NCBI GenBank assembly: GCA_050257395.1 | Contig: JBLMWU010000356.1 | Span: 1 to 17,942, forward strand | Origin: JAIRTY01 sp050257395 | Lineage (GTDB): Bacteria; Actinomycetota; Actinomycetes; Streptosporangiales; Streptosporangiaceae | Direction: 5' to 3' | Length of the DNA stretch: 17,942 nt | Shown here: piece after piece, positions 7,205-14,807 of the stretch | Position numbering within the stretch: position 1 is the stretch's first letter | How the letters are laid out: each line of letters starts with the position of its first letter | Program-made: the position numbers and the translations under genes | The notes under the pieces: generated by a model | What the model was told of the DNA's origin: nothing | Seen by the model: only the letters and a program-made list of their open reading frames with translations | The model's database searches: none

Positions 7205-7246
7205 GCAAACCTGTTAGTTTGCTCGCACGAACTATCTGCGTGCGAG
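7205..7246 (+). promoter_or_regulatory. Three overlapping inverted repeats before the DHA2 exporter
   Basis: Within 42 bp lie GCAAAC-N6-GTTTGC (7205-7222), TAGTT-N10-AACTA (7215-7234) and CTCGCACG-N9-CGTGCGAG (7222-7246), each a perfect inverted repeat. The first two have the size and form of TetR-type operators. The third can form an RNA hairpin whose right arm overlaps the AGGAAGG ribosome site (7245-7251). No regulator gene is next to it, so any repressor would be encoded elsewhere. Confidence 0.6.
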
Positions 7247-7259
7247 GAAGGCTGGGCGG

Positions 7260-9023
7260 GTGGCTGGGTCATCGGAGGCTTCCCCGGGGCGGGCGCGCGG
7301 CGCGCACTACAAGTGGTTCGCCCTGTCGAACACGACGCTGGGCATGCTGGCGGCGACGGTCAACGGCTCGATCGTGATCATCTCGCTGCCCGCCATCTTC
7401 CGCGGCATCCGGCTGAACCCGCTCACGCCCGGCAACGTGAGCTACCTGCTGTGGATGCTCATGGGGTACCTGCTGGTCTCCGCCGTGCTGGTGGTGACGC
7501 TGGGCCGGCTGGGCGACATCTACGGCCGGGTGCGCATGTACAACCTGGGCTTCGCGGTGTTCACGGTGGGCGCGCTGGCGCTGCCCTTCGACCCGCTCAC
7601 CGGGCCGGCCGGGGCCATGTGGCTGATCGGCTGGCGGGTGCTGCAGGCCATCGGCGGCGCCATGCTGATGGCCAACGCCCCGGCCATCCTCACCGACGCC
7701 TTCCCGGCCGGCCAGCGGGGCACGGCCATGGGCATCAACCAGATCGCGGGCATCTCCGGCCAGTTCATCGGGCTGATCCTGGGCGGCATCCTGGCCGCGG
7801 TGGACTGGCGGCTGGTCTTCATCGTGTCGGTGCCGGTTGGGGTGGCCGGAACCATCTGGTCCTATCTCAGCCTCCGGGAGATCGGCCTGCGGACCCGCGC
7901 CCGGATCGACTGGCTGGGCAACCTCACCTTCGCGCTCGGCCTCATCGGCATCCTGGTGGGCATCACCTACGGCATCCAGCCCTACGGCGGGCATGTCATG
8001 GGATGGACCAGCCCGGTGGTGCTGACCGGCCTGATCGGCGGGGCCGCGCTGCTGGCCGCGTTCTGCCTCATCGAGCTGCGGGTCGCCAATCCCATGTTCG
8101 ACCTGCAGCTGCTGCGGATCCGCGCGTTCGCCGCCGGGAACGGCGCCACCCTGCTGGCCACGATCGCCCGCGGCGGGCTGCAGTTCATGCTGATCATCTG
8201 GCTGCAGGGGATCTGGCTGGTGCTGCACGGCTACCGGTACGCGGACACCCCGCTGTGGTCGGGCATCTACCTGCTGCCGCTGTCGCTGGGGTTCATCGTG
8301 TCCGGGCCGGTCTCCGGCTGGCTGTCCGACAGGCACGGTGCCCGCGCGTTCGCATCCGGCGGGCTGCTGATCTCGGCGGCCGCGTTCGGCGGCCTGCTGC
8401 TGGTGCCGACGGACTTCGCCTACCCGGTGTTCGCGGTGCTGATCTTCGTCTGCGGGACCGGGATGGGCCTGTTCTCGGCGCCGAACGCCGCCGCGATCAT
8501 GAACAGCGTGCCGGCCCGGCAGCGGGGCGCAGCCTCCGGCATGCTCGCCACCTTCCAGAACTCCGGCTTCGTGCTGTCGATCGGGATCTTCTTCTCGCTG
8601 ATGATCACAGGTCTCGCTTCCACCCTGCCGACCACGCTGACCCGCGGGCTCACCGCCCAGGGCGTGCCGCACCAGCTCGCCCAGCTGGTCGGGTCGCTGC
8701 CGCCGGTGGGCAGCCTGTTCGCGGCGTTCCTCGGCTACAACCCGGTCCGCACCCTGCTCGCCCCCACCGGCGTGCTGCACCGCCTGCCGCCGGCCCACGT
8801 CGCCACCCTCACCGGCAAGCGCTTCTTCCCCCAGCTGATCTCCCAGCCGTTCCACCACGGCCTGGTGATCGTGTTCGCCGCCGCCATGGCGGTGCTGGTG
8901 ATCGCGGCCGCCGCGTCCGCGCTCCGCGGCGGCCGGTTCGTGCACGAGGAGCACGCGGCCGGGACCGGGCCTGGTGCCCCGGCCCCGGCCGCCCTGGAGG
9001 GCACTGGCCGCGCCGGCGGCTAG
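7260..9023 (+). CDS. MFS drug-exporter-like permease, DHA2 (EmrB/QacA) family, 14 TM
   Basis: The length of 587 residues and about 14 hydrophobic helices fit the DHA2 family of proton-driven multidrug exporters. Visible signs are TVNGSIVIISLPAIF in helix 1 (33-47, Asn35 where many members have Asp), motif A GRLGDIYGR (82-90), a motif-C-like GQFIGLILGGIL and a second A-like motif SGWLSDRHGAR. The GTG at 7260 follows AGGAAGG at 8 nt and starts just before the first helix. Three overlapping inverted repeats upstream suggest ligand-controlled repression. The stop codon overlaps that of the convergent MFS gene (shared CTAG). Substrate is unknown. A link to export of the neighbouring RiPP product is possible but unproven. 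Confidence 0.87.
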   Translation: MAGSSEASPGRARGAHYKWFALSNTTLGMLAATVNGSIVIISLPAIFRGIRLNPLTPGNVSYLLWMLMGYLLVSAVLVVTLGRLGDIYGRVRMYNLGFAVFTVGALALPFDPLTGPAGAMWLIGWRVLQAIGGAMLMANAPAILTDAFPAGQRGTAMGINQIAGISGQFIGLILGGILAAVDWRLVFIVSVPVGVAGTIWSYLSLREIGLRTRARIDWLGNLTFALGLIGILVGITYGIQPYGGHVMGWTSPVVLTGLIGGAALLAAFCLIELRVANPMFDLQLLRIRAFAAGNGATLLATIARGGLQFMLIIWLQGIWLVLHGYRYADTPLWSGIYLLPLSLGFIVSGPVSGWLSDRHGARAFASGGLLISAAAFGGLLLVPTDFAYPVFAVLIFVCGTGMGLFSAPNAAAIMNSVPARQRGAASGMLATFQNSGFVLSIGIFFSLMITGLASTLPTTLTRGLTAQGVPHQLAQLVGSLPPVGSLFAAFLGYNPVRTLLAPTGVLHRLPPAHVATLTGKRFFPQLISQPFHHGLVIVFAAAMAVLVIAAAASALRGGRFVHEEHAAGTGPGAPAPAALEGTGRAGG

Positions 9024-10549
9024 CTGGCCGGGCTGCCGGGCTGCGGGCCGAGCCCGGTGGTGCCGCGGGTCACCCGTTCGGCGGCCGTCCGCACCACCGA
9101 CAGCGGGCGGGCGATGTCCTCCAGCGCCTTGCCCTCCGCGGCGATGCCGAGGACGATCTCCACCACGCCGCCGACGACCATCACCGCTGCCCCGATCAGG
9201 TAGCCGATGAACAGCTTGAACGGGTCGTTCCCGTTCCCGATCAGGTGCCCGTAGAACACCGGGCCGAGCGCTCCGAAGCACTGCGCGATCGCGAAGAAGA
9301 TCGCGATGGCCTGGGCGCGGACCTCCAGCGGGAAGATCTCGCTGACGGTCAGGTAGGCCGCGCTGGCCCCGGCCGACGCGAAGAAGAAGATGACGCACCA
9401 GGCGATCGTCTGGGTGGTGGCGGTCAGCATCCCCTGGTTGAACAGGTAGGCGGTGATGGCCAGCATGGCCCCGGACAGGATGTAGGTGCCCGCGATCATC
9501 TGCTTGCGGCCGATGGTGTCGAAGAAGTGCCCGATCGTCAGCGGGCCGAGCAGGTTCCCGACCGCGAAGGCGATCAGGTAGAACGGCGCGTTCGACGCGC
9601 TGACGTGGTAGAACTTCGTCAGCACCAGGGTGTAGGTGAAGAAGATCGCGTTGTACAGGAACGACTGGGTGATCATCAGCGTGGCGCCCAGCGTGGACCG
9701 GGGCCAGTACTGCGAGAACAGCACCCGGATCATGGTGAGGTAGCTGGTCCGCTCCACCGGCCGCACGTGCAGCGCCTGGTCCTCGCGGACCGGGGCCAGC
9801 GACCGGCCGGACGCCTCCACCTCCTGCTCGATGCCCATGATGGTGGCCTCGGCGTCGGCCGCCCGCCCGTGCATGAGCTGCCAGCGCGGGCTTTCCGGCA
9901 GGTTGCGCCGGACGAACAGGATCACCACCGCCAGCACCGGGCCCAGCAGGAAGCCCAGCCGCCAGCCCACGCTCGGCGACAGCACGTTCAGCAGGAGCAG
10001 CGCGCCCAGCGTGCCGAGGATGGCGCCGCCCCAGTAGGTGCCGTTGACGGCGATGTCCACCCGGCCGCGGTAGCGCGAGGGGATCAGCTCGTCGATCGCG
10101 GAGTTGATGGCCGCGTACTCGCCGCCGATGCCCATGCCCGCGATGAACCGGGTCGCGAACAGGAACAGCACCCAGCCGGCGCCGGCGCCGGCGGTCGCAG
10201 CGGTCAGGCCGCTGCCGACCAGGTAGACCGCCAGGGTGACCATGAACAGGTTCCGGCGGCCGAGCCGGTCGGACAGGCGCCCGAACACCAGGGCACCCAC
10301 CACCTCGCCCACCAGGTAGACGGTGGCGATGGCGCCGACCGAGGTGGACGACATGCCCAGGGTGGCCTTGGTGCTGAGCACGCCGGCCACCGCACTCGCG
10401 ACGGTGATCTCCAGGCCATCGAGGACCCAGGCCACACCGAGGGCCACGACGAGCCTGGTGTGGAACGGGGACCACGGGAGCCGGTCGACACGCGCGGGTA
10501 CCAGGCTGCTGACGACCTGGTCAGGAGTCACATCCGGATCCGCCGCCAT
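9020..10549 (-). CDS. MFS transporter, sugar-porter / metabolite:H+ symporter type
   Basis: This is a 509-residue, 12-helix permease. It shows GRLSDRLGRRNLF (motif A), RFIAGMGIGGEYAAINSAID with IPSRYRGR after helix 4, and NLPESPRW at the end of the first half. Together these mark the sugar-porter and metabolite:H+ symporter branches of the MFS, which mostly import sugars or organic acids. The central cytoplasmic loop contains a charged stretch (about residues 215-250). The ATG at 10549 is preceded on its strand by GGAGGTG (SD about 10554-10560), which settles the start. It lies downstream of the C39 exporter gene on the same strand with a gap of about 110 bp, and could be read through from that operon. 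Substrate is unknown. Confidence 0.87.
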   Translation of the reverse strand: MAADPDVTPDQVVSSLVPARVDRLPWSPFHTRLVVALGVAWVLDGLEITVASAVAGVLSTKATLGMSSTSVGAIATVYLVGEVVGALVFGRLSDRLGRRNLFMVTLAVYLVGSGLTAATAGAGAGWVLFLFATRFIAGMGIGGEYAAINSAIDELIPSRYRGRVDIAVNGTYWGGAILGTLGALLLLNVLSPSVGWRLGFLLGPVLAVVILFVRRNLPESPRWQLMHGRAADAEATIMGIEQEVEASGRSLAPVREDQALHVRPVERTSYLTMIRVLFSQYWPRSTLGATLMITQSFLYNAIFFTYTLVLTKFYHVSASNAPFYLIAFAVGNLLGPLTIGHFFDTIGRKQMIAGTYILSGAMLAITAYLFNQGMLTATTQTIAWCVIFFFASAGASAAYLTVSEIFPLEVRAQAIAIFFAIAQCFGALGPVFYGHLIGNGNDPFKLFIGYLIGAAVMVVGGVVEIVLGIAAEGKALEDIARPLSVVRTAAERVTRGTTGLGPQPGSPAS

Positions 10550-10661
10550 GTGACACCTCCCTCACTGTTGGTTTCAGGCAGCTTCCCTTACCCACTCATC
10601 GCCGGTTCTCACCCGGGCATTGACCGTTAGTCCGGCTTGGCCGGGGCCACCCTGCTGGCGA

Positions 10662-12932
10662 TCACCGTGTCCGCCCTGCTTCTCCCCCGGCTGGCGCGGT
10701 AACCGCCGCGGCCGGGGCAGCCGGGACCGCGTCCGCGGCCGTCTGGGCCCGGACCAGCGACTGGTACACCCCGCCCAGGGCCAGCAGTTCCGCGTGCGTC
10801 CCGGCTTCGGCGATCGTGCCGTCCGCCATGACGAGGATCAGGTCGGCGTTGCGCAGGGTGCTCAGCCGGTGCGCGATCACGATGGTGGTGGCGGGGATGG
10901 CGGCCAGGTTCTCGTACACCAGCTGCTCGGTCACCGTGTCGAGCTCGCTCGTCGCCTCATCGAGCAGCAGGATCGACGGGCGGCTGACCAGCGCCCGGGC
11001 CAGCGCGATCCGCTGCCGCTGGCCACCGGACAGCGAGGCGCCGCCGTCGTGCAGCAGCGTGTCATAGCCCATGGGCATGGCCTGGATGTCGTCATGGATG
11101 CAGGCGAGCCGCGCCGCCTCGGCCACGTCCTCCAGCCGCAGCGCGGGATCGGCCAGCGCGATGTTCTCCCGGACCGACGAGCCGAACACGTAGGGGTGCT
11201 GGGTGACGATCCCGAGCTGGCGGCGGACCGACCTGGCGTCGAGACCGGCCAGGTCGCGGCCGTCGTATTCGATCCGCCCGGAGCTCGGCTGGTACAGGCC
11301 GAGCAGCAGGTGCGCGAGCGTGGACTTGCCCGACCCGGACCGGCCCGCGATCCCGATCCGCTGCCCAGGATGGATGTCGAGGGAGACGTTCCGGACGACC
11401 AGCGGCGCCACCGGGCTGTACCGGAACGACACGTCCGCCGCCTGGATCCGGCCGGTGAGCGCGCCCGCGGCCCGCACCCGCTGGCCCGCCTGCTCCCGCG
11501 GCTTGTCGAGCACGTCGTTGATCCGGGCCATGTAGCTGCCGATGAGCTGCAGCTGCAGGCCGCTCGACACGAGCGCCGCCAGCGGCCCGAGGAAGCCCGC
11601 GGCCAGCGCGGCCGCGGACAGCATGGTGCCCAGCGACAGGCGCCCGGTCAGCACCTCGAAGGTGCCCGCCAGCAGCAGGAACAGCGGCGCGCTGAGGGTC
11701 AGCGTGCTGGTGACCGAGTCGACCACGGCGGTCAGCCGCCCGCGGGTGAGGTCGATGTTGATCTGGGTCGCGAACAGCCCGCTCCACCTGTCAGCGGCCC
11801 GGTGCTCGGCGCCGCACGCCTTGAGCGTCTCGATGCCCGCGAGCAGCTCGTAGGCGTAGCTCTGCGAGTCGGCCTGCGCCTGCAGGCTCTCCGACATGAG
11901 CCGCTGGTTGCGCCGCCAGGACAGCGCCAGGGTCGCGATCTGCAGGCACGCGATCGCCACCACCAGCCCGCCCAGGACGGGGCTGACGACGAAGAGCAGG
12001 ACCAGGTAGAGGCTCGCGAAGACGCCGTCCAGCAGCGCGGACAGGGAGCCGGCGGTGAGGATCTCGCGCACGGACGTGTTGCTCTGCATCCGCATCATGA
12101 GGTCGCCGGCTGAGCGCCGGAGGAAGAAGTCGTACGGCAGCTCGACCAGATGGTCGACGAAGCCGATGGTCAGGCCCAGGTCCAGCCGGGTGCGCAGCTC
12201 GAGCAGCAGGTTGCCGCGCAGGAAGGCGGCCAGGAACTGGTAGCCGACCACCATGGCGGCGCCGGTGGCGAACACCAGCAGCAGCTGCCGGTCGTCCCGG
12301 GGCACGATCTGATCCACGACCAGCGCGGTGAGCAGCGGCAGCGTCAGCGTGACCAGCCTGATGACCAGCGATGTCACGATGACCCGCACGAGGTTCCGGG
12401 TCTGGCCGAGGATCGGGCGCAGGTAGCGCCAGGTGCCCTTGGCCGCGGCGCCGCCGCGGCCGAAGCCGTCGGCCGGCTCGAACGTCATGGCGACACCGGT
12501 ATAGACGCGGCTGAGCCGGGCCGCTGGCACGAACAGCCGCCCGTGTGCCGGATCGATGATGCGCACCCCGCCGCGCGTCACCCGTTCCAGCACCACGAAA
12601 TGGCTGAACTCCCAGTGCAGCACCGATCCGCTGGGCAGGTAGCGCAGGTCGGCGACGTCCGCCTGCACGCCCCGGGCGCGCAGCCCGTAGCTGCGGGCGG
12701 CCTGGACCAGCGACAGCGCGCTGGTGCCGTCCCGGCCACTGCCGGTCGCGTCCCGCAGCTCGTCCAGCGGCACCCGTTTGCCGAAGGAGCCGAGCACCAT
12801 CGCGAGGCAGGCTGCGCCGCAGTCGGCCTCCTCCATCTGGCGGATCACCGGCACCCGCCGCAGCGGGCCACCGCGCAGCAGCCCGATCACCCGTCCGCCC
12901 CCGCTCCGCCAGCGCCGGCCCGCGCGCCTCAT
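10662..12932 (-). CDS. Peptidase-containing ABC exporter (C39 peptidase, LanT/NHLP type)
   Basis: This membrane exporter should cleave the leader from a RiPP precursor, probably after a double-glycine-type site, and secrete the core peptide. The 756 residues hold all three modules. The C39 peptidase is at about 28-150, with Gln32, catalytic Cys38 (EADCGAACLAMVLG), His111 (EFSHFVVLE) and Asp127 (IDPAHG). A six-helix ABC membrane domain spans about 175-470. The nucleotide-binding domain has Walker A GRSGSGKST (530-538), LSGGQ (634-638), Walker B ILLLDE (654-659) and His688. All catalytic residues are present, so it looks functional. The ATG overlaps the upstream stop (ATGA), showing translational coupling. 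The basic 26-residue N-terminus is longer than usual, and an internal GTG at codon 15 is a weaker alternative start. No precursor gene is visible nearby. Confidence 0.93.
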   Translation of the reverse strand: MRRAGRRWRSGGGRVIGLLRGGPLRRVPVIRQMEEADCGAACLAMVLGSFGKRVPLDELRDATGSGRDGTSALSLVQAARSYGLRARGVQADVADLRYLPSGSVLHWEFSHFVVLERVTRGGVRIIDPAHGRLFVPAARLSRVYTGVAMTFEPADGFGRGGAAAKGTWRYLRPILGQTRNLVRVIVTSLVIRLVTLTLPLLTALVVDQIVPRDDRQLLLVFATGAAMVVGYQFLAAFLRGNLLLELRTRLDLGLTIGFVDHLVELPYDFFLRRSAGDLMMRMQSNTSVREILTAGSLSALLDGVFASLYLVLLFVVSPVLGGLVVAIACLQIATLALSWRRNQRLMSESLQAQADSQSYAYELLAGIETLKACGAEHRAADRWSGLFATQINIDLTRGRLTAVVDSVTSTLTLSAPLFLLLAGTFEVLTGRLSLGTMLSAAALAAGFLGPLAALVSSGLQLQLIGSYMARINDVLDKPREQAGQRVRAAGALTGRIQAADVSFRYSPVAPLVVRNVSLDIHPGQRIGIAGRSGSGKSTLAHLLLGLYQPSSGRIEYDGRDLAGLDARSVRRQLGIVTQHPYVFGSSVRENIALADPALRLEDVAEAARLACIHDDIQAMPMGYDTLLHDGGASLSGGQRQRIALARALVSRPSILLLDEATSELDTVTEQLVYENLAAIPATTIVIAHRLSTLRNADLILVMADGTIAEAGTHAELLALGGVYQSLVRAQTAADAVPAAPAAAVTAPAGGEAGRTR

Positions 12933-13606
12933 TGGCCGGCCCCGCCCTGGCCGAGCATCACCTTCAGCTCGTGGCCCAGCACGGTTGCCAGCGGCTGGTC
13001 AGGCAGGACCACCACCGCACCGGTGTGGACCCGGCGGGCAGGCCCCGGCAGGACCGCCGTGAGCACCTGCCCGGTGAGCAGGATGCTGGGCTGGCCAGGT
13101 GCGGCGAGCCCGGTCCGGCGGGCGGCGCTCGCGGAGGCGAGCTGCACGTGCACGCCCGTTACCCGGACCGGCCGCAGCCCCGCGCCGGGCAGGACAAAGC
13201 TCAGCCCCCGGGCGGTCCCCAGTTCCGGTGCCGCCGAGACCGGGAACAGCGCCGCGAACCAGCCGCTGCCGGAGTCGACGACCGCGGACCCGTAGCTCGA
13301 CTGCCGCGCCGGGACCAGCGCCACCCCGGCCACCCCGGCGATGACGAGGGCGATGGTCAGCCGGTAGAGCCACCGCAGCCAGGACCCGCCGAGGCGGACC
13401 ACCCCGCCCGCCAGGTCGCGGCTGCGGGAATGGAACTCCAGCGCCTCCCTGCGGAAGATCGCGCGGCTGCCCACCGCCTGCGGCTGCCGCCCTGGCCCGG
13501 CGGCGGCCGGGCCGCGGTCCAGCCCGGCCCGCTGGCGGGTGCGGCCGGCCGCGAGGCGCAGCGGGCGGCGCGGCGGCCGCGCCCGGCCGTGCTTGCCGCG
13601 CCTCAC
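12929..13606 (-). CDS. Short HlyD-like membrane protein of the RiPP exporter
   Basis: This 225-residue protein probably partners the C39 exporter. Residues 1-45 are a very basic low-complexity stretch. IFRREALEFHSRSRDLAGGV and RLGGSWLRWLYRLTIALVIAGVAGV then give the FRREAL segment and single membrane helix typical of HlyD-like adaptors in actinobacterial lanthipeptide clusters. An extracytoplasmic beta-rich part follows (VHVQLASASA, ILLTGQVLTAVLPG). The coiled-coil hairpin and lipoyl domain of a normal adaptor (about 300-400 residues) are absent. The GTG at 13606 overlaps the stop of the upstream gene (GTGA). A GTG at 13474 (codon 45), just before the conserved segment, is a credible alternative start. 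The family call is by likeness and context. Confidence 0.65.
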   Translation of the reverse strand: MRRGKHGRARPPRRPLRLAAGRTRQRAGLDRGPAAAGPGRQPQAVGSRAIFRREALEFHSRSRDLAGGVVRLGGSWLRWLYRLTIALVIAGVAGVALVPARQSSYGSAVVDSGSGWFAALFPVSAAPELGTARGLSFVLPGAGLRPVRVTGVHVQLASASAARRTGLAAPGQPSILLTGQVLTAVLPGPARRVHTGAVVVLPDQPLATVLGHELKVMLGQGGAGQ

Positions 13607-14511
13607 CTTCCTGCCTCCCTCGCGGTGGGAGGCTGGGCCGCCCTGGCCGCCTGCGAGCCGTACAGGCGGTCGAGCATCTCGTAGAGGACGAGTTCCTGGG
13701 CGCGCGGCGCGGTCCGCAGCACCCGGTTGACGTGCATGTGGGCGAGGCTCATGGCCAGTTCGGGCAGGTCCTGCGACAGCTGCCCGGCGGCTGCCAGGGC
13801 GCGGATCTGCCCGGCCGCCGGCGCGAGCGCGGCAGACCGCCGGTGCAGCGCCTGGAAGCTCCCGGCGAGGCCGGCCGGCGGGTCCAGCCGCGGATCCAGC
13901 AAGGCCTCCAGGGAGGCCCGCTGCTGGCGGAAGCGCTGGCTGACCGCCCGCTGGAACGCAGCGCCGGTGCCGAACTCCCGCTCATAACCCGCCCGGGCGC
14001 GGCGCGCGAGCTCGCGTTTGCGGGTCATGGTCAGCCCGAGGTCGTCGAAGAGCAGGTCGATCCCGCGCAGCGCCACCTGCCACCGCAGCGCGGCGGCCGC
14101 ATCGCCGCGCAGCAGCCCGGCGATCGCGAGCGCCGCCTCGCTGTCGGCGTGGAACACCTGCTCGGCCAGGCCGATACCAGCGTCGCCGCCATACCGCTCG
14201 GTCTCCCGCTCGTAGGTGTCCAGCTGCATCCGCCACAGCTGGCCGGGCCCGGCCAGCGGCGCGAGCACCTGATGCAGCTGCGGCAGCACCTCGCTGAGCA
14301 GCCGCCCGGGCTCGCCATGCACCCGCAGCCGCAGGTGCCAGTCCGGATCGCCGTAACGGATGAAGAACCACCGGTCAGCCGCGCCCGCCGCCAGCGCGCC
14401 CGCCAGCACCGGGGCTGCCCGCAGCAGTGCCAGGTCCGCGGTGGCCGGACCGGCGAAGAGCTTCAGGTACAGCCACTCCGAGCCCGGCGCGAAGCTGCGC
14501 TGTCTTATCCG
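13603..14511 (-). CDS. SpaB_C / thiopeptide-type bacteriocin biosynthesis domain protein, 5' end missing
   Basis: The frame encodes a nearly complete SpaB_C domain (TIGR03891-like), the elimination domain of LanB-type dehydratases that removes glutamate from glutamylated Ser/Thr to give dehydroamino acids. Seen are PGSEWLYLKLFAGPATADL at the start, WFFIRYGDPDWHLRLRVHG, MQLDTYERETERYGG, and the C-terminal MSLAHMHVNRVLRTAP segment. About 300 codons follow the repeat boundary at 14511. No ATG, GTG or TTG occurs in frame between the domain start and the far side of the repeat; the first is a GTG well inside the domain. The start coordinate given is therefore only the edge of non-repeat sequence. 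It is either the C-terminal remnant of a full-length LanB cut by the repeat, or a split LanB with an unusual start. The stop overlaps the next gene by 4 nt. Confidence 0.75.
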   Translation of the reverse strand, partial: RIRQRSFAPGSEWLYLKLFAGPATADLALLRAAPVLAGALAAGAADRWFFIRYGDPDWHLRLRVHGEPGRLLSEVLPQLHQVLAPLAGPGQLWRMQLDTYERETERYGGDAGIGLAEQVFHADSEAALAIAGLLRGDAAAALRWQVALRGIDLLFDDLGLTMTRKRELARRARAGYEREFGTGAAFQRAVSQRFRQQRASLEALLDPRLDPPAGLAGSFQALHRRSAALAPAAGQIRALAAAGQLSQDLPELAMSLAHMHVNRVLRTAPRAQELVLYEMLDRLYGSQAARAAQPPTAREAGR

Positions 14512-14694
14512 GCCCTCGCTCGCCTCCGGGCCGCTGGGACCCGCCGTCTTCCCGCTCTCTTTCTGGCCCTCGCTCGCCTCCGGGCCGCTCGAGCCCGCCG
14601 TCTTCCCTCCTCGCTCCTCGCTCCTTCGTCGCTCGTCGCTCGTCAGTCCAGACGGCGGCGCGGCCCTTCGGCTCGCTCCGGCCTGGGCGCACCG
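14511..14694 (-). repeat. Modular hairpin repeat, copy 2 (inverted relative to copy 1)
   Basis: On the minus strand this reads as the copy-1 unit (14694 to 14561, about 90 % identical by eye, differing by a few substitutions and a 2-4 nt indel in the loop). A second copy of the terminal module follows 54 bp on (14541-14550 against 14595-14604). Arms GGGCCGC (14582-14588) with GCGGCCC (14660-14666), and CCGCCGTCT (14595-14603) with AGACGGCGG (14650-14658), are conserved exactly around a 46-nt loop. A weaker further unit lies at 14738-14762, about 75 bp away. The repeat fills the space between the SpaB_C frame and the GNAT gene; I see nothing else in 14512-14807. Confidence 0.8.
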
Positions 14695-14807
14695 CCCCCC
14701 TGCCGCTGATCGCCCGTTGTCCCGGTGGCTCCTCAGCCCCTCGGCTCGCCCGGGCTGGGCGGATATTCGGTGGCGCTGGCGGGGCGGGCGGCAGTTAGCT
14801 GGGGTCC

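Noticed and set aside
5695..7272. Upstream extension of the DUF1707 frame to about 726 codons
   Set aside because: The extension runs antisense through the MosC-like gene with low-complexity sequence. The DUF1707 motif starts right after the ATG at 5694.
7094..10630. Very long open frame (1178 codons, +) across both MFS genes, with a matching 1068-codon frame on the other strand
   Set aside because: Both are high-GC shadows of the transporter genes in other frames. The translations are Arg/Gly/His/Pro-rich with no domain or membrane helices, and they cross real gene boundaries.
10637..10702. Short plus-strand peptide LAGATLLAITVSALLLPRLAR ending in TAA, like a last membrane helix
   Set aside because: It is only about 20 codons, follows a stop, has no start signal and overlaps the end of the exporter gene. 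A remnant of a lost gene is possible but not supportable.
14375..14692. Arg/Glu/Gly-rich open frames inside the repeat (also 5714-5953)
   Set aside because: They arise from the repeat modules being open in all frames. The peptide likeness between the two copies reflects DNA repetition, not a protein or a RiPP precursor.
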